Shown here: one piece after another, positions 28,120 to 39,286 of the stretch
Layout of the letters: every line of letters starts with the position of its first letter
How positions within the stretch are numbered: the first letter of the stretch is position 1
Source: Polynucleobacter sp. AP-Jannik-300A-C4
GTDB taxonomy: Bacteria; Pseudomonadota; Gammaproteobacteria; Burkholderiales; Burkholderiaceae
Reading direction: 5' to 3'
NCBI RefSeq assembly: GCF_018688335.1
Contig: NZ_CP061316.1
Span: forward strand, 124,001 to 188,000
DNA length: 64,000 nucleotides
The notes under the pieces: generated by a model
Seen by the model: the letters and a program-made list of their open reading frames with translations, nothing else
Databases searched by the model: none
Told to the model about the DNA's origin: nothing
Position numbers and translations under genes: made by a program

Positions 28120-29279
28120 TATTGGCGCAATGGTTGCAGGATGATTTTGGATTTTTCCGAGTCTTTAACTACATCACCTTTAGGGCGGTGATGGCAACGG
28201 TGACAGCTTTGCTAATTGGGTTGGCAGCTGGCCCGTGGGTCATTCGGAAGTTGACTGCATTAAAGATGGGTCAAGCAGTTCGTACAGATGGTCCACAAAC
28301 CCATTTAGTGAAATCAGGCACACCAACCATGGGTGGTGTATTGATTCTTTTGGGTATTTTTATTTCCTGCATGCTGTGGGCTGATCTGAGCAATCGCTTT
28401 ATATGGATTGTGATGATTGTGACTTTCGGATTTGGCTTGGTAGGCTGGGTTGACGATTACCGTAAGGTTGCACGTAAAGATCCTAAGGGAATGGCTTCAA
28501 GAGAAAAATTCTTTTGGCAGACTTTGATCGGATTATTCGCCGCTATTTATTTAGCCTTCTCTGTATCGGAAGTGAATAATTTCAAAGTGTTACAACTATT
28601 CTTCGATTGGCTTAAAAGTGGATTTGCTTTAGATCTGCCAGCTAAATCGAACTTACTGATTCCCTTTATGAAAGAAGTGAGCTATCCCTTGGGTGTGATG
28701 GGATTCATCATTTTGAGTTACTTAGTAATTGTTGGCAGTAGTAACGCTGTGAACTTAACTGATGGTCTTGATGGCCTAGTTATCATGCCGGTGATATTAG
28801 TTGGTGCCGCTCTAGGCGCTTTTGCTTATGTAATGGGTAATGCAATTTACGCAAAGTATTTGTTATTCCCCTATATTCCTGGTGCAGGTGAGCTCATGAT
28901 CTTCTGTGGTGCCATGGGTGGTGCGGGGTTAGCATTCCTTTGGTACAACACACATCCTGCTCAAGTATTTATGGGTGATGTTGGCGCACTTGCTTTGGGT
29001 GGCGCACTTGGAACTATTGCCGTTATTGTTCGCCAAGAAATCGTGCTCTTTGTTATGGGCGGAATCTTTGTGGCAGAAACACTGTCAGTAATGCTGCAAG
29101 TGTTTTGGTTCAAATTTACCAAGAAGCGTTTTGGCGAAGGCCGTCGCATTTTTAGGATGGCCCCACTGCATCACCATTTTGAATTGGGTGGCTGGCGCGA
29201 AACACAAGTGGTAGTTCGCTTCTGGATCATCACTATTTTATTAGTCCTCATTGGCCTCTCCAGCCTGAAATTAAGGTAA
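28110..29279 (+). CDS. mraY: Phospho-MurNAc-pentapeptide-transferase
   Basis: A 389-residue, roughly ten-helix membrane enzyme that moves phospho-MurNAc-pentapeptide to undecaprenyl phosphate, making lipid I. The catalytic aspartate motifs are seen in [11 protein letters not shown] and [13 protein letters not shown], and the C-terminal [12 protein letters not shown] loop is the family signature. A good GAGGGG ribosome binding site lies within the end of murF. The N-terminus ([22 protein letters not shown]) matches the usual start of the family. Confidence 0.96.
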   Translation: MLLILAQWLQDDFGFFRVFNYITFRAVMATVTALLIGLAAGPWVIRKLTALKMGQAVRTDGPQTHLVKSGTPTMGGVLILLGIFISCMLWADLSNRFIWIVMIVTFGFGLVGWVDDYRKVARKDPKGMASREKFFWQTLIGLFAAIYLAFSVSEVNNFKVLQLFFDWLKSGFALDLPAKSNLLIPFMKEVSYPLGVMGFIILSYLVIVGSSNAVNLTDGLDGLVIMPVILVGAALGAFAYVMGNAIYAKYLLFPYIPGAGELMIFCGAMGGAGLAFLWYNTHPAQVFMGDVGALALGGALGTIAVIVRQEIVLFVMGGIFVAETLSVMLQVFWFKFTKKRFGEGRRIFRMAPLHHHFELGGWRETQVVVRFWIITILLVLIGLSSLKLR

Positions 29280-29289
29280 GCCAAAGAAT

Positions 29290-30909
29290 ATGCATAACTT
29301 AGACCAAGCCTTCGCTAACCCAGCTCTCATCGCAGATGAGGGCTATCAAGCGCCTCAGCATTTCTTAATCCTAGGATTGGGAGAGTCTGGTTATGCCATG
29401 GCTAAGTGGTGCTTGAGGAATGCCGCAAAAGTCAGCTTGGCAGATACACGTGATCGTGAGCAGTTAAATGAGCGCCAAAAAGCATGGTTGGCCGATCTTG
29501 AATTTTCGGGACTCAAAGAGACTTACTTTGGACCTCTTGATGACGCTCATTTAAAGGGTGTCGATGTTATCGGAATCAGTCCTGGCCTATCACCACTGCA
29601 GGAGCCAATAGCCTCTTTCTTGGCTAAGGTGCAAGAATCTAATATTGATATCTGGGGAGAGTTGGAGTTCTTTGCGAGAGCGATTGCTGCATTGGACCGG
29701 ATGGCTCAACTGAATCAGTCTCAATATCATCCTGCTGTATTAGCTATCACCGGAACTAATGGAAAAACAACAACGACTGCGCTAACAGGGCAGTTGTGTG
29801 AACGTGCTGGCAAGCGTGTTGCTGTTGCTGGCAATATCAGCCCAGCCGCTTTAGATAAGCTGATGTCTTGCTTGGATGAGTCTGATCAAGTTGCCGATAT
29901 GCCAGAGATTTGGGTGCTTGAACTCTCCAGCTTCCAACTGGTTTATACGAGCACTTTTAATGCAACGGCAGCTACTGTATTAAATATTACCCAAGATCAT
30001 TTGGATTGGCATGGGGATATGCAGGCCTATGTTGATGCAAAAGCCAATATCTTTGGACAAGACACAATCTGTATCTTGAATCGTGACGATTCACTAGTCA
30101 TGAATTTGCTCACCGATGAGCAAAAAGCCAATCAATCAGTCATTACTTTTGGCGCTAGTCGTCCTGATGAGCAGGGCGCTTTTGGAATTGAGCATGATCT
30201 GCGTGCCGGTGGAATTGATTGGCTGGTCTGGGCCGAGGTGGACGAAGATGTTGAGCCACAGCCAAAACGCCGTCGCAAAGTAGCCGTTGTAGAGGACGAG
30301 CCATTAAGACTAAAGCGTTTAATCCCTGCTGATGCCTTACGCATTCGTGGTCGTCATAACGCTTTGAATGCATTGGCTGCACTAGCCTTAGCACGAGCAG
30401 CTGGTTTGCCGATGAATATGCTCTTGCATGGATTACGTGATTACCAAGGTGAGCCTCACCGCGTTCAAAGTGTGTCCATTGTGTCCAATGTTGAATATGT
30501 GGACGATAGTAAGGGCACCAATGTAGGAGCAACAGTAGCTGCATTAAATGGCTTAAGCGCCAATGAGTCTGGCAAGCGGATCTGGTTAATTGCTGGTGGA
30601 GAAGGCAAGGGTCAAGACTTTGGCCCCTTACGCGATCCTGCGCTACGTTTTGTAAAAGGTGTTTTCCTAATTGGCAAGGACGCCCCAATTATTGCTGAGG
30701 CTTTGGCCGACTCAGTCCCCTGTGTGATGAGTGAGACTTTGCAAAATGCAGTGACTGCAGCTGCACAACAAGCTCAGTCTGGCGATATTGTTTTGCTCTC
30801 ACCGGCTTGCGCCAGCTTTGACCAGTTTAGCGATTACGTAGCACGCGCAGAGGCGTTTGTTGCTGAAGTTGAAGAGCTGGGAATGCAATTCCAAGGAGCA
30901 GATGCATGA
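29290..30909 (+). CDS. murD: UDP-MurNAc-L-alanine: D-glutamate ligase
   Basis: A 539-residue Mur ligase adding D-glutamate, clearly longer than the about 440-500 usual. The ATP loop is TGTNGKTTTTALTGQ, followed by LELSSFQL and the DDSKGTNVGAT motif in the C-terminal domain. Extra length comes from an N-terminal addition and from a charged insert at about residues 310-342 containing EPQPKRRRK, placed in the central domain before the RGRHNALNALAA block. The insert is likely a surface loop. The stop overlaps the ftsW start as ATGA. Confidence 0.95.
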   Translation: MHNLDQAFANPALIADEGYQAPQHFLILGLGESGYAMAKWCLRNAAKVSLADTRDREQLNERQKAWLADLEFSGLKETYFGPLDDAHLKGVDVIGISPGLSPLQEPIASFLAKVQESNIDIWGELEFFARAIAALDRMAQLNQSQYHPAVLAITGTNGKTTTTALTGQLCERAGKRVAVAGNISPAALDKLMSCLDESDQVADMPEIWVLELSSFQLVYTSTFNATAATVLNITQDHLDWHGDMQAYVDAKANIFGQDTICILNRDDSLVMNLLTDEQKANQSVITFGASRPDEQGAFGIEHDLRAGGIDWLVWAEVDEDVEPQPKRRRKVAVVEDEPLRLKRLIPADALRIRGRHNALNALAALALARAAGLPMNMLLHGLRDYQGEPHRVQSVSIVSNVEYVDDSKGTNVGATVAALNGLSANESGKRIWLIAGGEGKGQDFGPLRDPALRFVKGVFLIGKDAPIIAEALADSVPCVMSETLQNAVTAAAQQAQSGDIVLLSPACASFDQFSDYVARAEAFVAEVEELGMQFQGADA

Positions 30910-32177
30910 GTTTGAAGGAAAAACTTTTTCCTGAAAATAGATTGGGTCTTGGCCGCTTCTGGAATTTCTCCAGAGGCGGGATAGACAATTTCCGAAGCGG
31001 CTTGAGAGACGCAGTTTCTGGTGTTGAGCAAACTCGCTCACGCATGATGGACTATGACCAGTTATTAGTTTGGGCGGTATTGTCACTAGCCTTAATTGGT
31101 TTAGTGATGGTCTACTCTGCATCGATTACTTTGGCTGATGGCCCTAAGTATGCAAACTACAGCAGCAATTATTTCTTGATTCGTCATTGCATTTCATTAG
31201 CCATTGCCATTGGTGTTGCTATTTGGGTATTCAAAATCCCAACCCATGTTTGGGATCGTTATTCCCCAATCATTTTCGGATTTACTGTTCTCCTGTTAAT
31301 TGCGGTACTTATTCCTGGTGTTGGAAAAGGCGTGAATGGTGCTAAGCGTTGGATCCCATTGGGTCTCATGAATTTTCAGCCATCTGAATTAATGAAATTT
31401 GCTGCAGTGATTTTTGCCGCAAGTTATACGGTACAGCGCCAAGAGTATCTCCACTCATTTGTGAAAGGCATGTTGCCAATGGGTATTGCGGTTGCCTTGG
31501 TTGGTGGCTTGCTCATGGCTGAACCCGATATGGGTGCATTTGTTGTGGTTGCCTTAATTGCCTTTGGAATTTTGTTCTTGGGCGGCATTAATGCCAAGTT
31601 ATTTGGTGGTTTGATTTTGGTTGGCCTCATGAGTGGCGCCATCATGATTGCACTCTCACCTTTCCGTCGCGGCCGCATGTTGGCATTTATGGATCCATGG
31701 CAAGTCGATAACGCAGCAAATAAGGGCTATCAATTAACGCACTCACTTATGGCATTTGGTCGTGGGGAATGGTTTGGCGTAGGTTTAGGCGGAAGTGTTG
31801 AAAAGTTACATTACCTTCCCGAAGCGCATACCGATTTCATCATGGCGGTGATTGGTGAAGAGCTTGGTTTTATTGGTGTAGTGGTAATGATTTTCTTGTT
31901 CTACTGGATCGTACGCCGCGCATTCCTCATCGGCCGTACTGCCTTGCAATTGGATCGCAGCTTTGCTGGTCTGGCTGCTAAAGGTGTGGCGATATGGATT
32001 GGTTGGCAGGCATTTATCAATATGGGTGTGAACTTGGGCTTACTTCCAACCAAAGGCTTAACTCTTCCTTTAGTCAGTTATGGTGGCTCAGGAATTTTGA
32101 TGAATGCAGTCGCAGTAGCAATGCTGCTTCGTATTGATTATGAAAACCGAATCTTGATGCGGGGAGGTAAGTTATGA
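30906..32177 (+). CDS. ftsW: Peptidoglycan glycosyltransferase FtsW
   Basis: A 423-residue SEDS-family membrane protein with about ten helices, the septal glycan polymerase working with FtsI. Conserved blocks are VMVYSASI, GAKRWIPLGLMNFQPSELMKFA, MAEPDMG, YLPEAHTDFIMAVIGEELGFIG and LPLVSYGGSGIL. The catalytic Asp equivalent lies in the PDMG-to-EAHTDF region. A soluble N-terminal stretch of about 45 residues with many Arg and Gly precedes the first helix. It overlaps murD and murG by four bases each. Confidence 0.96.
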   Translation: MSLKEKLFPENRLGLGRFWNFSRGGIDNFRSGLRDAVSGVEQTRSRMMDYDQLLVWAVLSLALIGLVMVYSASITLADGPKYANYSSNYFLIRHCISLAIAIGVAIWVFKIPTHVWDRYSPIIFGFTVLLLIAVLIPGVGKGVNGAKRWIPLGLMNFQPSELMKFAAVIFAASYTVQRQEYLHSFVKGMLPMGIAVALVGGLLMAEPDMGAFVVVALIAFGILFLGGINAKLFGGLILVGLMSGAIMIALSPFRRGRMLAFMDPWQVDNAANKGYQLTHSLMAFGRGEWFGVGLGGSVEKLHYLPEAHTDFIMAVIGEELGFIGVVVMIFLFYWIVRRAFLIGRTALQLDRSFAGLAAKGVAIWIGWQAFINMGVNLGLLPTKGLTLPLVSYGGSGILMNAVAVAMLLRIDYENRILMRGGKL

Positions 32178-33247
32178 CCAAACCATCCATCTTGATCATG
32201 GCTGGAGGTACTGGCGGACATATCTTCCCAGGTATAGCAGTGGCTGAATATTTGCGCGTTTGTGGATGGAATGTATCTTGGCTTGGTAATCAGAGTGGTA
32301 TGGAGTATCGACTAGTAAAAGCTTGTGATTTCCCATTTGAAGCCGTTGATTTTGGTGGCTTGCGTGGCAAAGGCATCAAAGCCAAACTGATGCTGCCATT
32401 TAACCTTGCAAGGGCCAGCTTCCAGAGTTTTAAGATCATGCGCCGCATTAAGCCAAATGTGGTCTTGGGTATGGGTGGATACATTACATTTCCTGGCGGG
32501 TTGATGACTAAGCTTTTGAAGAGGCCGCTGGTTTTACATGAAGCCAATTCTGTGGCGGGAAGTGCGAATCGCGCTTTAGCCAAAATTGCTATGCGTACCT
32601 TGACTGGTTTCCCAGATACGATGGCTCATGCTGAGTGGGTCGGAAATCCAATCCGTGAAGAATTCGACACTATGGCTGCGCCAGCAAAACGTTATGAAGA
32701 GCGCACGGGACCTCTGCGCATTTTGGTGGTTGGTGGAAGTTTAGGTGCGGCTGCCTTAAATGAAGCAATTCCATCAGCCTTGGCATTGATGGATAAAGAT
32801 GCGCGTCCATATGTGATGCACCAGGCTGGAGAGAAGCATCTCGCAGATCTACAGCAGCGATATGTTGACTTAGGTGTTACTGCTGATATCCGTTCCTTTA
32901 TTGACGATATGCCAACCGCTTACGCTCAAGCAGATCTTGTCATTTGTCGCTCGGGCGCAATGACTGTTTCAGAAATTGCAGCATGTGGTGTGGCTTCTTG
33001 TTTAATCCCATTTCCATATGCGATTGATGATCACCAAACTGCCAATGCACAATTTTTATCAGATGCAGATGCTGCCATTTTGTTGCCACAACAAGATCTC
33101 AATCCACAGGATCTCGCATCCATGATTCAAAATTTTAATCGTCAAGATTTACAAGTGATGGCTGAGCGTGCTCATGCTTTGGCTAAGCCCCATGCAACTC
33201 AGCGTGTAGCTGAAGTATGTGCAGATTGTGCGGGAGTAGGTATATGA
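32174..33247 (+). CDS. murG: UDP-GlcNAc: undecaprenyl-PP-MurNAc-pentapeptide GlcNAc transferase
   Basis: A 357-residue GT28 glycosyltransferase converting lipid I to lipid II at the inner face of the membrane. N-terminal [23 protein letters not shown] with the membrane-facing patch, [12 protein letters not shown], and the UDP-GlcNAc-binding [12 protein letters not shown] and [10 protein letters not shown] with the conserved Glu are all present. It overlaps ftsW and murC by four bases. Confidence 0.96.
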   Translation: MTKPSILIMAGGTGGHIFPGIAVAEYLRVCGWNVSWLGNQSGMEYRLVKACDFPFEAVDFGGLRGKGIKAKLMLPFNLARASFQSFKIMRRIKPNVVLGMGGYITFPGGLMTKLLKRPLVLHEANSVAGSANRALAKIAMRTLTGFPDTMAHAEWVGNPIREEFDTMAAPAKRYEERTGPLRILVVGGSLGAAALNEAIPSALALMDKDARPYVMHQAGEKHLADLQQRYVDLGVTADIRSFIDDMPTAYAQADLVICRSGAMTVSEIAACGVASCLIPFPYAIDDHQTANAQFLSDADAAILLPQQDLNPQDLASMIQNFNRQDLQVMAERAHALAKPHATQRVAEVCADCAGVGI

Positions 33248-34680
33248 AACATATCGTTCAGCAAATCCATTTTGTTGGGATCGGTGGCGCAGGCATGAGC
33301 GGTATTGCCGAGGTGCTTCTGAATCTGGGATATCAGGTGTCTGGATCTGATTTAGCTGAAGGCGCAGCAACGAAGCGCCTTACAGATTTGGGTGCTGTAA
33401 TTCATATTGGGCATGATCCTAAAAATATTGGTACCGCAGAGGCAGTGGTGATTTCTACTGCGGTTGCAGGAAACAATCCTGAGGTGCTAGCTGCTCGCGC
33501 AGCCAAGGTGCCTGTGATTCAGCGTGCCGTCATGCTTGGTGAACTCATGCGTTTAAAGCAGGGTATAGCGATTGCAGGAACTCATGGCAAAACAACGACC
33601 ACCAGTTTGGTTGCCTCAGTCTTAGCTGAAGGCGGCTTAGACCCAACCTTTGTAATTGGTGGGAAGTTAAATTCTGCTGGCGCCAATGCGCGCCTAGGTC
33701 GGGGCGATTTCATTGTGGTCGAGGCAGACGAGTCTGATGCTTCTTTCTTGCAACTATTTCCAGCAATGGAGGTAGTTACCAATATTGATGCTGATCATAT
33801 GGATACCTACCAGCATGACATGGCAAGGTTAAAGCAAGCATTTGTTCAGTTTATTCAGCGTATGCCTTTTTATGGTGTGGCAGTGCTCTGTATTGATGAT
33901 GCCAACGTTCGAGACATTATTCCGTTCGTATCTCAGCCGGTGCTGCGTTACGGCTTGTCTGAGGATGCGGATATTCGTGCAAGTAATGTGCGTGCTGAGG
34001 GTACGCGTATGCACTTTACGGTGGATCGTAAAACAGTACGTCGCCATGGCAACAAGCCGGGTCGTCTTGAGGTGCAACTCAATTTACCTGGTTTACACAA
34101 TGTACGAAATGCATTAGCAGCAATTGGTATTGCTACGGAATTAGGTGTTGGTGATGAAGCCATAGTGAAAGCTTTATCTGAATTTAGTGGTGTTGGTCGT
34201 CGCTTCCAAAGATATGGAGAGATTCCGCTGGCATCTGGTGGAAGTTTCACTTTGATAGATGATTATGGACACCACCCTGTTGAGATGGCGGCTACTTTAT
34301 CTGCAGCGCGTGGTGCTTACCCAGATCGTCGATTGGTACTAGCATTTCAACCACATCGCTTCACAAGAACTCGCGATTGTTTTGGTGAATTTGTGCAAGT
34401 CCTGAAAAACTTTGATGCACTTGTGCTTACTGAAGTCTATCCAGCTGGTGAAGCGAAGATTCCAGGTGCTGATGGCCAAAGTCTCATGAAGGCAGCACTC
34501 TCCGCTGATAAGACTGTAAGTGGCTCCTTAGATAGTGCAGCTGTGGCCTTTGCACCAAGCATCGCGGAAATGCCAGAAAAACTCAGCACTTTATTGCGTG
34601 ATGGCGATGTCTTAATCACGATGGGGGCAGGTTCTATCTCTGGCTTACCTAATGTATTAGCGGAGTCAAAACATGTCTAA
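33244..34680 (+). CDS. murC: UDP-MurNAc: L-alanine ligase
   Basis: A 478-residue Mur ligase attaching the first amino acid, L-Ala. The N-terminal Rossmann motif [17 protein letters not shown], the ATP loop [23 protein letters not shown], the [10 protein letters not shown] segment and DDYGHHPVE are typical. The ATG at 33244 overlaps the murG stop (ATGA) and gives the conserved start [12 protein letters not shown]; an upstream in-frame ATG at 33217 would extend into murG and is unlikely. The stop overlaps ddl by eight bases. Confidence 0.96.
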   Translation: MKHIVQQIHFVGIGGAGMSGIAEVLLNLGYQVSGSDLAEGAATKRLTDLGAVIHIGHDPKNIGTAEAVVISTAVAGNNPEVLAARAAKVPVIQRAVMLGELMRLKQGIAIAGTHGKTTTTSLVASVLAEGGLDPTFVIGGKLNSAGANARLGRGDFIVVEADESDASFLQLFPAMEVVTNIDADHMDTYQHDMARLKQAFVQFIQRMPFYGVAVLCIDDANVRDIIPFVSQPVLRYGLSEDADIRASNVRAEGTRMHFTVDRKTVRRHGNKPGRLEVQLNLPGLHNVRNALAAIGIATELGVGDEAIVKALSEFSGVGRRFQRYGEIPLASGGSFTLIDDYGHHPVEMAATLSAARGAYPDRRLVLAFQPHRFTRTRDCFGEFVQVLKNFDALVLTEVYPAGEAKIPGADGQSLMKAALSADKTVSGSLDSAAVAFAPSIAEMPEKLSTLLRDGDVLITMGAGSISGLPNVLAESKHV

Positions 34681-35686
34681 GCAAAATCAACAGTTGCTTC
34701 CTTGGGGTGAGCGAGTGAAGCAAGAGCTCGCAAACTTAGATATTAAGTCTCTTGGTCGGGTCGGCGTGTTGCTAGGCGGCCGCTCTGGTGAGCGCGAGAT
34801 TTCCTTAATGTCGGGAAATGGTGTATTGGAAGCGCTCCTCTCTAAAGGGGTTGATGCGTATCCATTTGACCCGGGATTACGTTGCCCAACTGAATTGGCA
34901 AATGAAAAATTTGACCGCATCTTTATTTCCTTGCATGGACGCTATGGTGAAGATGGCACGATCCAGGGATTACTTGAACTTTTGGGTTTGCCTTATACCG
35001 GTAGCGGTGTACTAGCCTCTGCATTGGCAATCGACAAAATTGCGACAAAGCTTGTCTGGCTCAGTAGCGGTCTTTCAACACCAGAGTTTCAGGAGTTGAA
35101 AGCGGATAGTGATTGGAATGCAGTGGTGAAGCATTTGGGTCTACCGTTGATTGTTAAGCCAGCACATGAGGGTTCTTCACTCGGTTTAACTAAAGTGAAA
35201 TCCGTCGACGAGTTGCCTGCAGCCTATAGGCTGGCCGCTGGAATGGATAAAAAAGTCATTGCCGAAACTTGTATTGTTGGCGATGAGCTCACTTGCCCAT
35301 TGGTTGGATTTGGCGCTGATGCTGAGGCTTTGCCGGTGATCAAAATTATTCCACCAGAAGCTAACTACGATTTCCATAATAAGTATTTCTCTGATGAGAC
35401 TAAATACTTGTGCCCAACTGACTTAGCACCAGAGGTCAATCAAGCAGTTCAAGAACTAGCGTTAGCTGCTTATCGTGCTCTCGGCTGCAGGACTTGGGGT
35501 CGTGCTGATGTGATGTTAGATAAGCAAACTGGAAAACCCTATCTTTTAGAAATGAATACTTCCCCAGGGATGACTTCGCATTCTTTGGTACCTATGGCGG
35601 CAAAAGCAGCTGGTGTTGAATATGCCGAGCTAGTGCTGTGGGTCATTAGCCAAACCCTAAAAAGTAAAGGGGATGGGCAAGCATGA
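34673..35686 (+). CDS. ddlB: D-alanine--D-alanine ligase
   Basis: A 337-residue ATP-grasp enzyme producing D-Ala-D-Ala for MurF. Conserved blocks are [60 protein letters not shown], and the metal-binding [17 protein letters not shown]. The N-terminal 30 residues before the first strand are a mild extension. The dcw position indicates the DdlB type. The stop overlaps the ftsQ ATG by four bases. Confidence 0.95.
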   Translation: MSKQNQQLLPWGERVKQELANLDIKSLGRVGVLLGGRSGEREISLMSGNGVLEALLSKGVDAYPFDPGLRCPTELANEKFDRIFISLHGRYGEDGTIQGLLELLGLPYTGSGVLASALAIDKIATKLVWLSSGLSTPEFQELKADSDWNAVVKHLGLPLIVKPAHEGSSLGLTKVKSVDELPAAYRLAAGMDKKVIAETCIVGDELTCPLVGFGADAEALPVIKIIPPEANYDFHNKYFSDETKYLCPTDLAPEVNQAVQELALAAYRALGCRTWGRADVMLDKQTGKPYLLEMNTSPGMTSHSLVPMAAKAAGVEYAELVLWVISQTLKSKGDGQA

Positions 35687-36549
35687 GTCGGATGAGCGCC
35701 TTCTTAAACGGCTTCGGTGAGATATTTGCTTCACTGGCATCTCCGCTTTGGAATCATCCAGAGCGGATGAAAAAGTTGAGCCGCTTCTTGATGCGCTGTT
35801 TTGCAGTCATGGTTTGCGTTGGAATTTTGGTGTGGTTAAGTCAGCGCCCAGTTTTTGCCTTGCGCCAAGTCGTAATAGAGCCGGTAGCTGGTGAAACACT
35901 CAAACATATTAATAAGCCTGTAGTGAAACAGCAGGTTTTAGAAACTGTCCAAGGTAATTTTTTCAGTGTGCGGCTAGAGGATGTGAAGCGTGGTTTCGAG
36001 TCCATGCCATGGGTGCGTCATGCCAATGTTCGTAGGGTCTGGCCTAACGGATTGATTGTGAGCATTGAAGAGCAAAAGCCATTTGGTACTTGGGGTGGGG
36101 CTGATAGCCATACCTTAATGAATACCCACGGTGAGCTTTTTGCTGGACGTGTTTCTGATGTAGGAGACGGAATTCAATTGGTTGATTTCTCAGGTCCAGA
36201 AGATGCAAGCAAAGAAGTTATGCGCTTGTATGAGAGAGCGAATGCCTGGTTTAAGCCTTGGAGTGCCGAAGTCAAAAGCTTAACCCTTTCTGAGCGGTAT
36301 GCCTGGCATGTGAAGTTATCCAATGGTATGAAAGTGGAGTTCGGCAGGGATGAAGAGAACTCCGACAAAACATTAACTGAGGATCGAGTGGCGCGCCTCT
36401 TTAAATATTGGCCAGAGGTTCAAGAGAAGTGGGCTAATCGCGTAGACGCAATTGACTTGCGTTATGCAAATGGTTTTGCAGTACATCTTGCTTCGGCAAA
36501 TTTGAAAAAGAATGAAGTAGACGGCAAAAAAAGTGAGCAGAAGCAATGA
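35683..36549 (+). CDS. ftsQ: Cell division protein FtsQ
   Basis: A 288-residue bitopic divisome protein. A cytoplasmic N-terminal tail of about 35 residues is followed by one membrane segment (about 36-53), a POTRA domain ([13 protein letters not shown]...[31 protein letters not shown] split by a loop) and the FtsQ/DivIB beta domain. The MPWVxxAxVRRxWPxxL pattern is the family signature. The C-terminus is lysine-rich. It links FtsK to FtsW/FtsI through FtsB and FtsL. Overlaps ddlB by four bases; ftsA follows directly. Confidence 0.95.
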   Translation: MSRMSAFLNGFGEIFASLASPLWNHPERMKKLSRFLMRCFAVMVCVGILVWLSQRPVFALRQVVIEPVAGETLKHINKPVVKQQVLETVQGNFFSVRLEDVKRGFESMPWVRHANVRRVWPNGLIVSIEEQKPFGTWGGADSHTLMNTHGELFAGRVSDVGDGIQLVDFSGPEDASKEVMRLYERANAWFKPWSAEVKSLTLSERYAWHVKLSNGMKVEFGRDEENSDKTLTEDRVARLFKYWPEVQEKWANRVDAIDLRYANGFAVHLASANLKKNEVDGKKSEQKQ

Positions 36550-36558
36550 GGAATGAGA

Positions 36559-37788
36559 ATGAGTAAAGACAACCGCGATGTACTAGTCGGATTGGATATT
36601 GGAACCTCCAAGGTGGTTGCTTTGGTTGCTGAACTAGGTGTTGATGGCCAATTCAATGTCGTTGGTGTCGGTCAAACTGCATCCAAAGGTTTGAAAAAAG
36701 GTGTTGTTGTCAATATCGAGGCAACTGTTCAATCTATTCAAAAGGCGCTTGAAGAAGCTGAGGTGATGGCTGATCGTCAGATCGTTCAGGTCTTTACTGG
36801 TATCGCTGGAAATCATATTGTGAGCTTTAACTCTAGCGGTATGGTAGCCATTCGTGATAAAGAGGTCAGTGCTGGTGATGTTGAGCGTGTTTTAGAGACC
36901 GCTAAAGCAATCAATATTCCAACTGATCAACAGATCCTTCACATTCTTGTTCAAGAATTCATCATTGATGGGCAAGAAGATGTTCGTGAGCCAATTGGCA
37001 TGAGCGGTTTACGCTTAGAGGTGAAAGTACATATTGTTACTGGCGCCGTTAGTGCTGCGCAAAATATTGTGAAATGTGTGCGCCGTTGTGGCCTAGAAGT
37101 CAATGATCTCATCTTGCAGCCGCTCGCATCTAGCTTAGCTGTACTAACTGAAGATGAAAAAGAATTGGGTGTCGTTTTAGTGGATATTGGTGGCGGTACA
37201 ACTGATATCGCAATTTATTGCCAAGGCTCGATTCGTCATACTGCAGTGATCCCAATTGCAGGCGATCAAATTACTAATGACATTGCAATGGCCTTGCGCA
37301 CCCCAACTATTGATGCAGAAGATTTAAAAATTCAGTATGGTATCGCTCGCCAAGATATGGCAGACCCATCCACCATGATTGATGTACCTGGTGTAGGTGA
37401 TCGTGAGCCACGACCAATGTCTAAACAGGCCTTAGCTGCGGTGATCGAACCACGTGTTGAAGAGTTATTTACTTTGGTACGAGGAGTGGTGCGTGATTCT
37501 GGATACGAAGATATGGTGTCTTCAGGGATCGTGCTCACTGGCGGTACCGCGTTAATGCCAGGAATGGTTGAACTTGCTGAACAAGTCTTCTTACGGCCTG
37601 CACGTATTGGTACACCTGAATATCGTGGTCACTTACATGAAGTCTTACGTAGTCCGAGATTCGCTACCAGCATCGGTTTATTAATGGAAGGTCAGGCGCA
37701 ACTATTGCGTGGCCGTCGAGTATCTCAGTCAGGCGCATTGCAAAGTGTTATCTCGCGCATGAAGGAATGGTTCGCAGGAAATTTTTAA
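36559..37788 (+). CDS. ftsA: Cell division protein FtsA
   Basis: A 409-residue actin-like ATPase that tethers FtsZ to the membrane. The phosphate 1 motif GLDIGTSKVVALVAE, the 1C domain with FTGIAGNHI, phosphate 2 DIGGGTTDIAIY, and the adenosine motif LTGGTALMPGM are visible. The C-terminal amphipathic membrane helix is RMKEWFAGNF. The start is set at ATG 36559 because the TGAGGA ribosome binding site (36547-36552) sits six bases before it, whereas it abuts the ATG at 36553 without a spacer. Confidence 0.96.
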   Translation: MSKDNRDVLVGLDIGTSKVVALVAELGVDGQFNVVGVGQTASKGLKKGVVVNIEATVQSIQKALEEAEVMADRQIVQVFTGIAGNHIVSFNSSGMVAIRDKEVSAGDVERVLETAKAINIPTDQQILHILVQEFIIDGQEDVREPIGMSGLRLEVKVHIVTGAVSAAQNIVKCVRRCGLEVNDLILQPLASSLAVLTEDEKELGVVLVDIGGGTTDIAIYCQGSIRHTAVIPIAGDQITNDIAMALRTPTIDAEDLKIQYGIARQDMADPSTMIDVPGVGDREPRPMSKQALAAVIEPRVEELFTLVRGVVRDSGYEDMVSSGIVLTGGTALMPGMVELAEQVFLRPARIGTPEYRGHLHEVLRSPRFATSIGLLMEGQAQLLRGRRVSQSGALQSVISRMKEWFAGNF

Positions 37789-37833
37789 GTTTTTCGTCGT
37801 CGTCAATGTAGTACTTATTACCTAGGAGGGTAT

Positions 37834-39174
37834 ATGGAATTTGAAATGTTAGATCAAGAAACAGCCGGCAAAACCATTATTAAAGTGGTTGGAGTTGGTG
37901 GTGCAGGTGGTAATGCAGTTCAGCACATGATTCGTCGCGGTGTTAATGGCGTAGAGTTTATTTGCATGAACACCGATGCTGGCGCTTTACAGCGTTCAGA
38001 GGCATCTGTGAATTTGCAACTAGGCTCTAGCGGACTCGGTGCTGGCGCAAAACCAGAAATCGGTGCAGCCTCTGCTGAAGAAGCGCGTACACGTATTGCA
38101 GATACATTGCAAGGTGCGCATATGGTATTCATCACTGCTGGTATGGGTGGTGGTACAGGTACTGGCGCAGCTCCAATCGTTGCTCAAGTTGCTAAAGAGA
38201 TGGGAATTTTGACGGTTGGTGTTATCAGTAAGCCATTTGATTTTGAGGGTGTCAAGCGTCTCAAGGTTGCTGAAAATGGTGCGGCTGAACTCGAATCTTA
38301 TGTAGATTCTTTGATCGTAGTTCTCAATGAGAAACTCTTTGAGGTGATGGGTGAGGATGCTGAGTTTGATAAGGCATTCGCATGCGCGGATGATGTATTG
38401 CATAACGCGGTTTCGGGTATTGCAGAAATCATTAACGTTCAAGGTTTGATCAACGTCGACTTTGAGGATGTGAAAACAGTGATGGGCGAGCAAGGCAAGG
38501 CGATGATGGGGACTGCAACAGTTTCTGGCATGGATCGTGCACGTTTAGCTGCTGAAGCTGCAGTAGCCTCACCATTGCTTGAAGGTGTGGATCTATCTGG
38601 TGCACGTGGCGTATTGGTCAACATCACTGCTAGTCGTTCACTCAAATTGTCTGAGACTCGTGAAGTGATGGCTGCAATTCGTGGCTATGCTGCGGATGAC
38701 GCTACCGTGATCTTCGGTACCGTGTATGACGAGAGTTTGGGTGATGCCTTACGCGTTACTGTGGTGGCAACAGGCTTGAATAATCCACAAGCTCGTCAAA
38801 AACATCAACCTGAGGTAGTTTGGAGGCAGGCCACTGGTACCCATGATGCAATGCCAACCATGGCTGACTTAAACAGCTTTGCTCCAGCAAGCGCGTCAGC
38901 AGCAATGAGTAAAGTAAGTTTGGACTCAGCTCTGAGTACTAGCGCTGGTTTGGCAATGACTGGTGCCGGTAGTGCGCCTTCAATGGCTTCTCAGCCAGCC
39001 ACCAGCAGTGTTGATTACAGTCAATATGATTTGCCACGGGTATTCCGCAGTTCTCGTGAAGCTACACCAGCCCCTACATTAGGTGCTGATAGCTCTCCAC
39101 AAGCTAAGTCCATGTTGGAAAAAGGGGCTGATTACTACGAAATCCCAGCTTTTTTACGTAAGCAAGCAGATTAA
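37834..39174 (+). CDS. ftsZ: Cell division protein FtsZ
   Basis: A 446-residue tubulin homologue that forms the Z ring. The GTP-binding signature GGGTGTG is at 105-111, [11 protein letters not shown] at the N-terminus, and the T7 catalytic loop [11 protein letters not shown] completes the site in the next subunit. A linker of about 100 Ser/Ala-rich residues follows the core, and the conserved C-terminal peptide is [11 protein letters not shown], which binds FtsA and other partners. A strong AGGAGG ribosome binding site precedes the ATG, fitting high expression. Confidence 0.97.
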   Translation: MEFEMLDQETAGKTIIKVVGVGGAGGNAVQHMIRRGVNGVEFICMNTDAGALQRSEASVNLQLGSSGLGAGAKPEIGAASAEEARTRIADTLQGAHMVFITAGMGGGTGTGAAPIVAQVAKEMGILTVGVISKPFDFEGVKRLKVAENGAAELESYVDSLIVVLNEKLFEVMGEDAEFDKAFACADDVLHNAVSGIAEIINVQGLINVDFEDVKTVMGEQGKAMMGTATVSGMDRARLAAEAAVASPLLEGVDLSGARGVLVNITASRSLKLSETREVMAAIRGYAADDATVIFGTVYDESLGDALRVTVVATGLNNPQARQKHQPEVVWRQATGTHDAMPTMADLNSFAPASASAAMSKVSLDSALSTSAGLAMTGAGSAPSMASQPATSSVDYSQYDLPRVFRSSREATPAPTLGADSSPQAKSMLEKGADYYEIPAFLRKQAD

Positions 39175-39206
39175 TTAACTGCTTAATACAATAGGTAGTT
39201 GCAGAA

Positions 39207-39255
39207 TGCCAGCGCGGCGCCCCTCCGGACGACGAATCCCGCGCTAGCGTTGGCA
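39207..39255 (+). other. GC-rich imperfect hairpin after ftsZ
   Basis: In the 112-base gap between ftsZ and the peroxiredoxin gene, TGCC-AGCGCGG (39207-39217) can pair with CCGCGCT (39239-39245) and GGCA (39252-39255), leaving a six-base bulge and a 21-base loop. It is much richer in G+C than its surroundings. No U-run follows, so it is not a standard terminator. It may be an mRNA leader structure or a 3' stabiliser. Confidence 0.4.
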
Positions 39256-39286
39256 AACTCATCACAACTATTTTATTGGAGGCTTT

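Noticed and set aside
30155..30688. 177-codon open frame antisense to murD
   Set aside because: No recognisable motif, rich in Leu, His and Arg as expected of a shadow frame; murD is certain here.
38020..38493. 157-codon open frame antisense to ftsZ
   Set aside because: Composition is biased and shows no domain; it lies wholly inside ftsZ, whose coding sequence explains the region.
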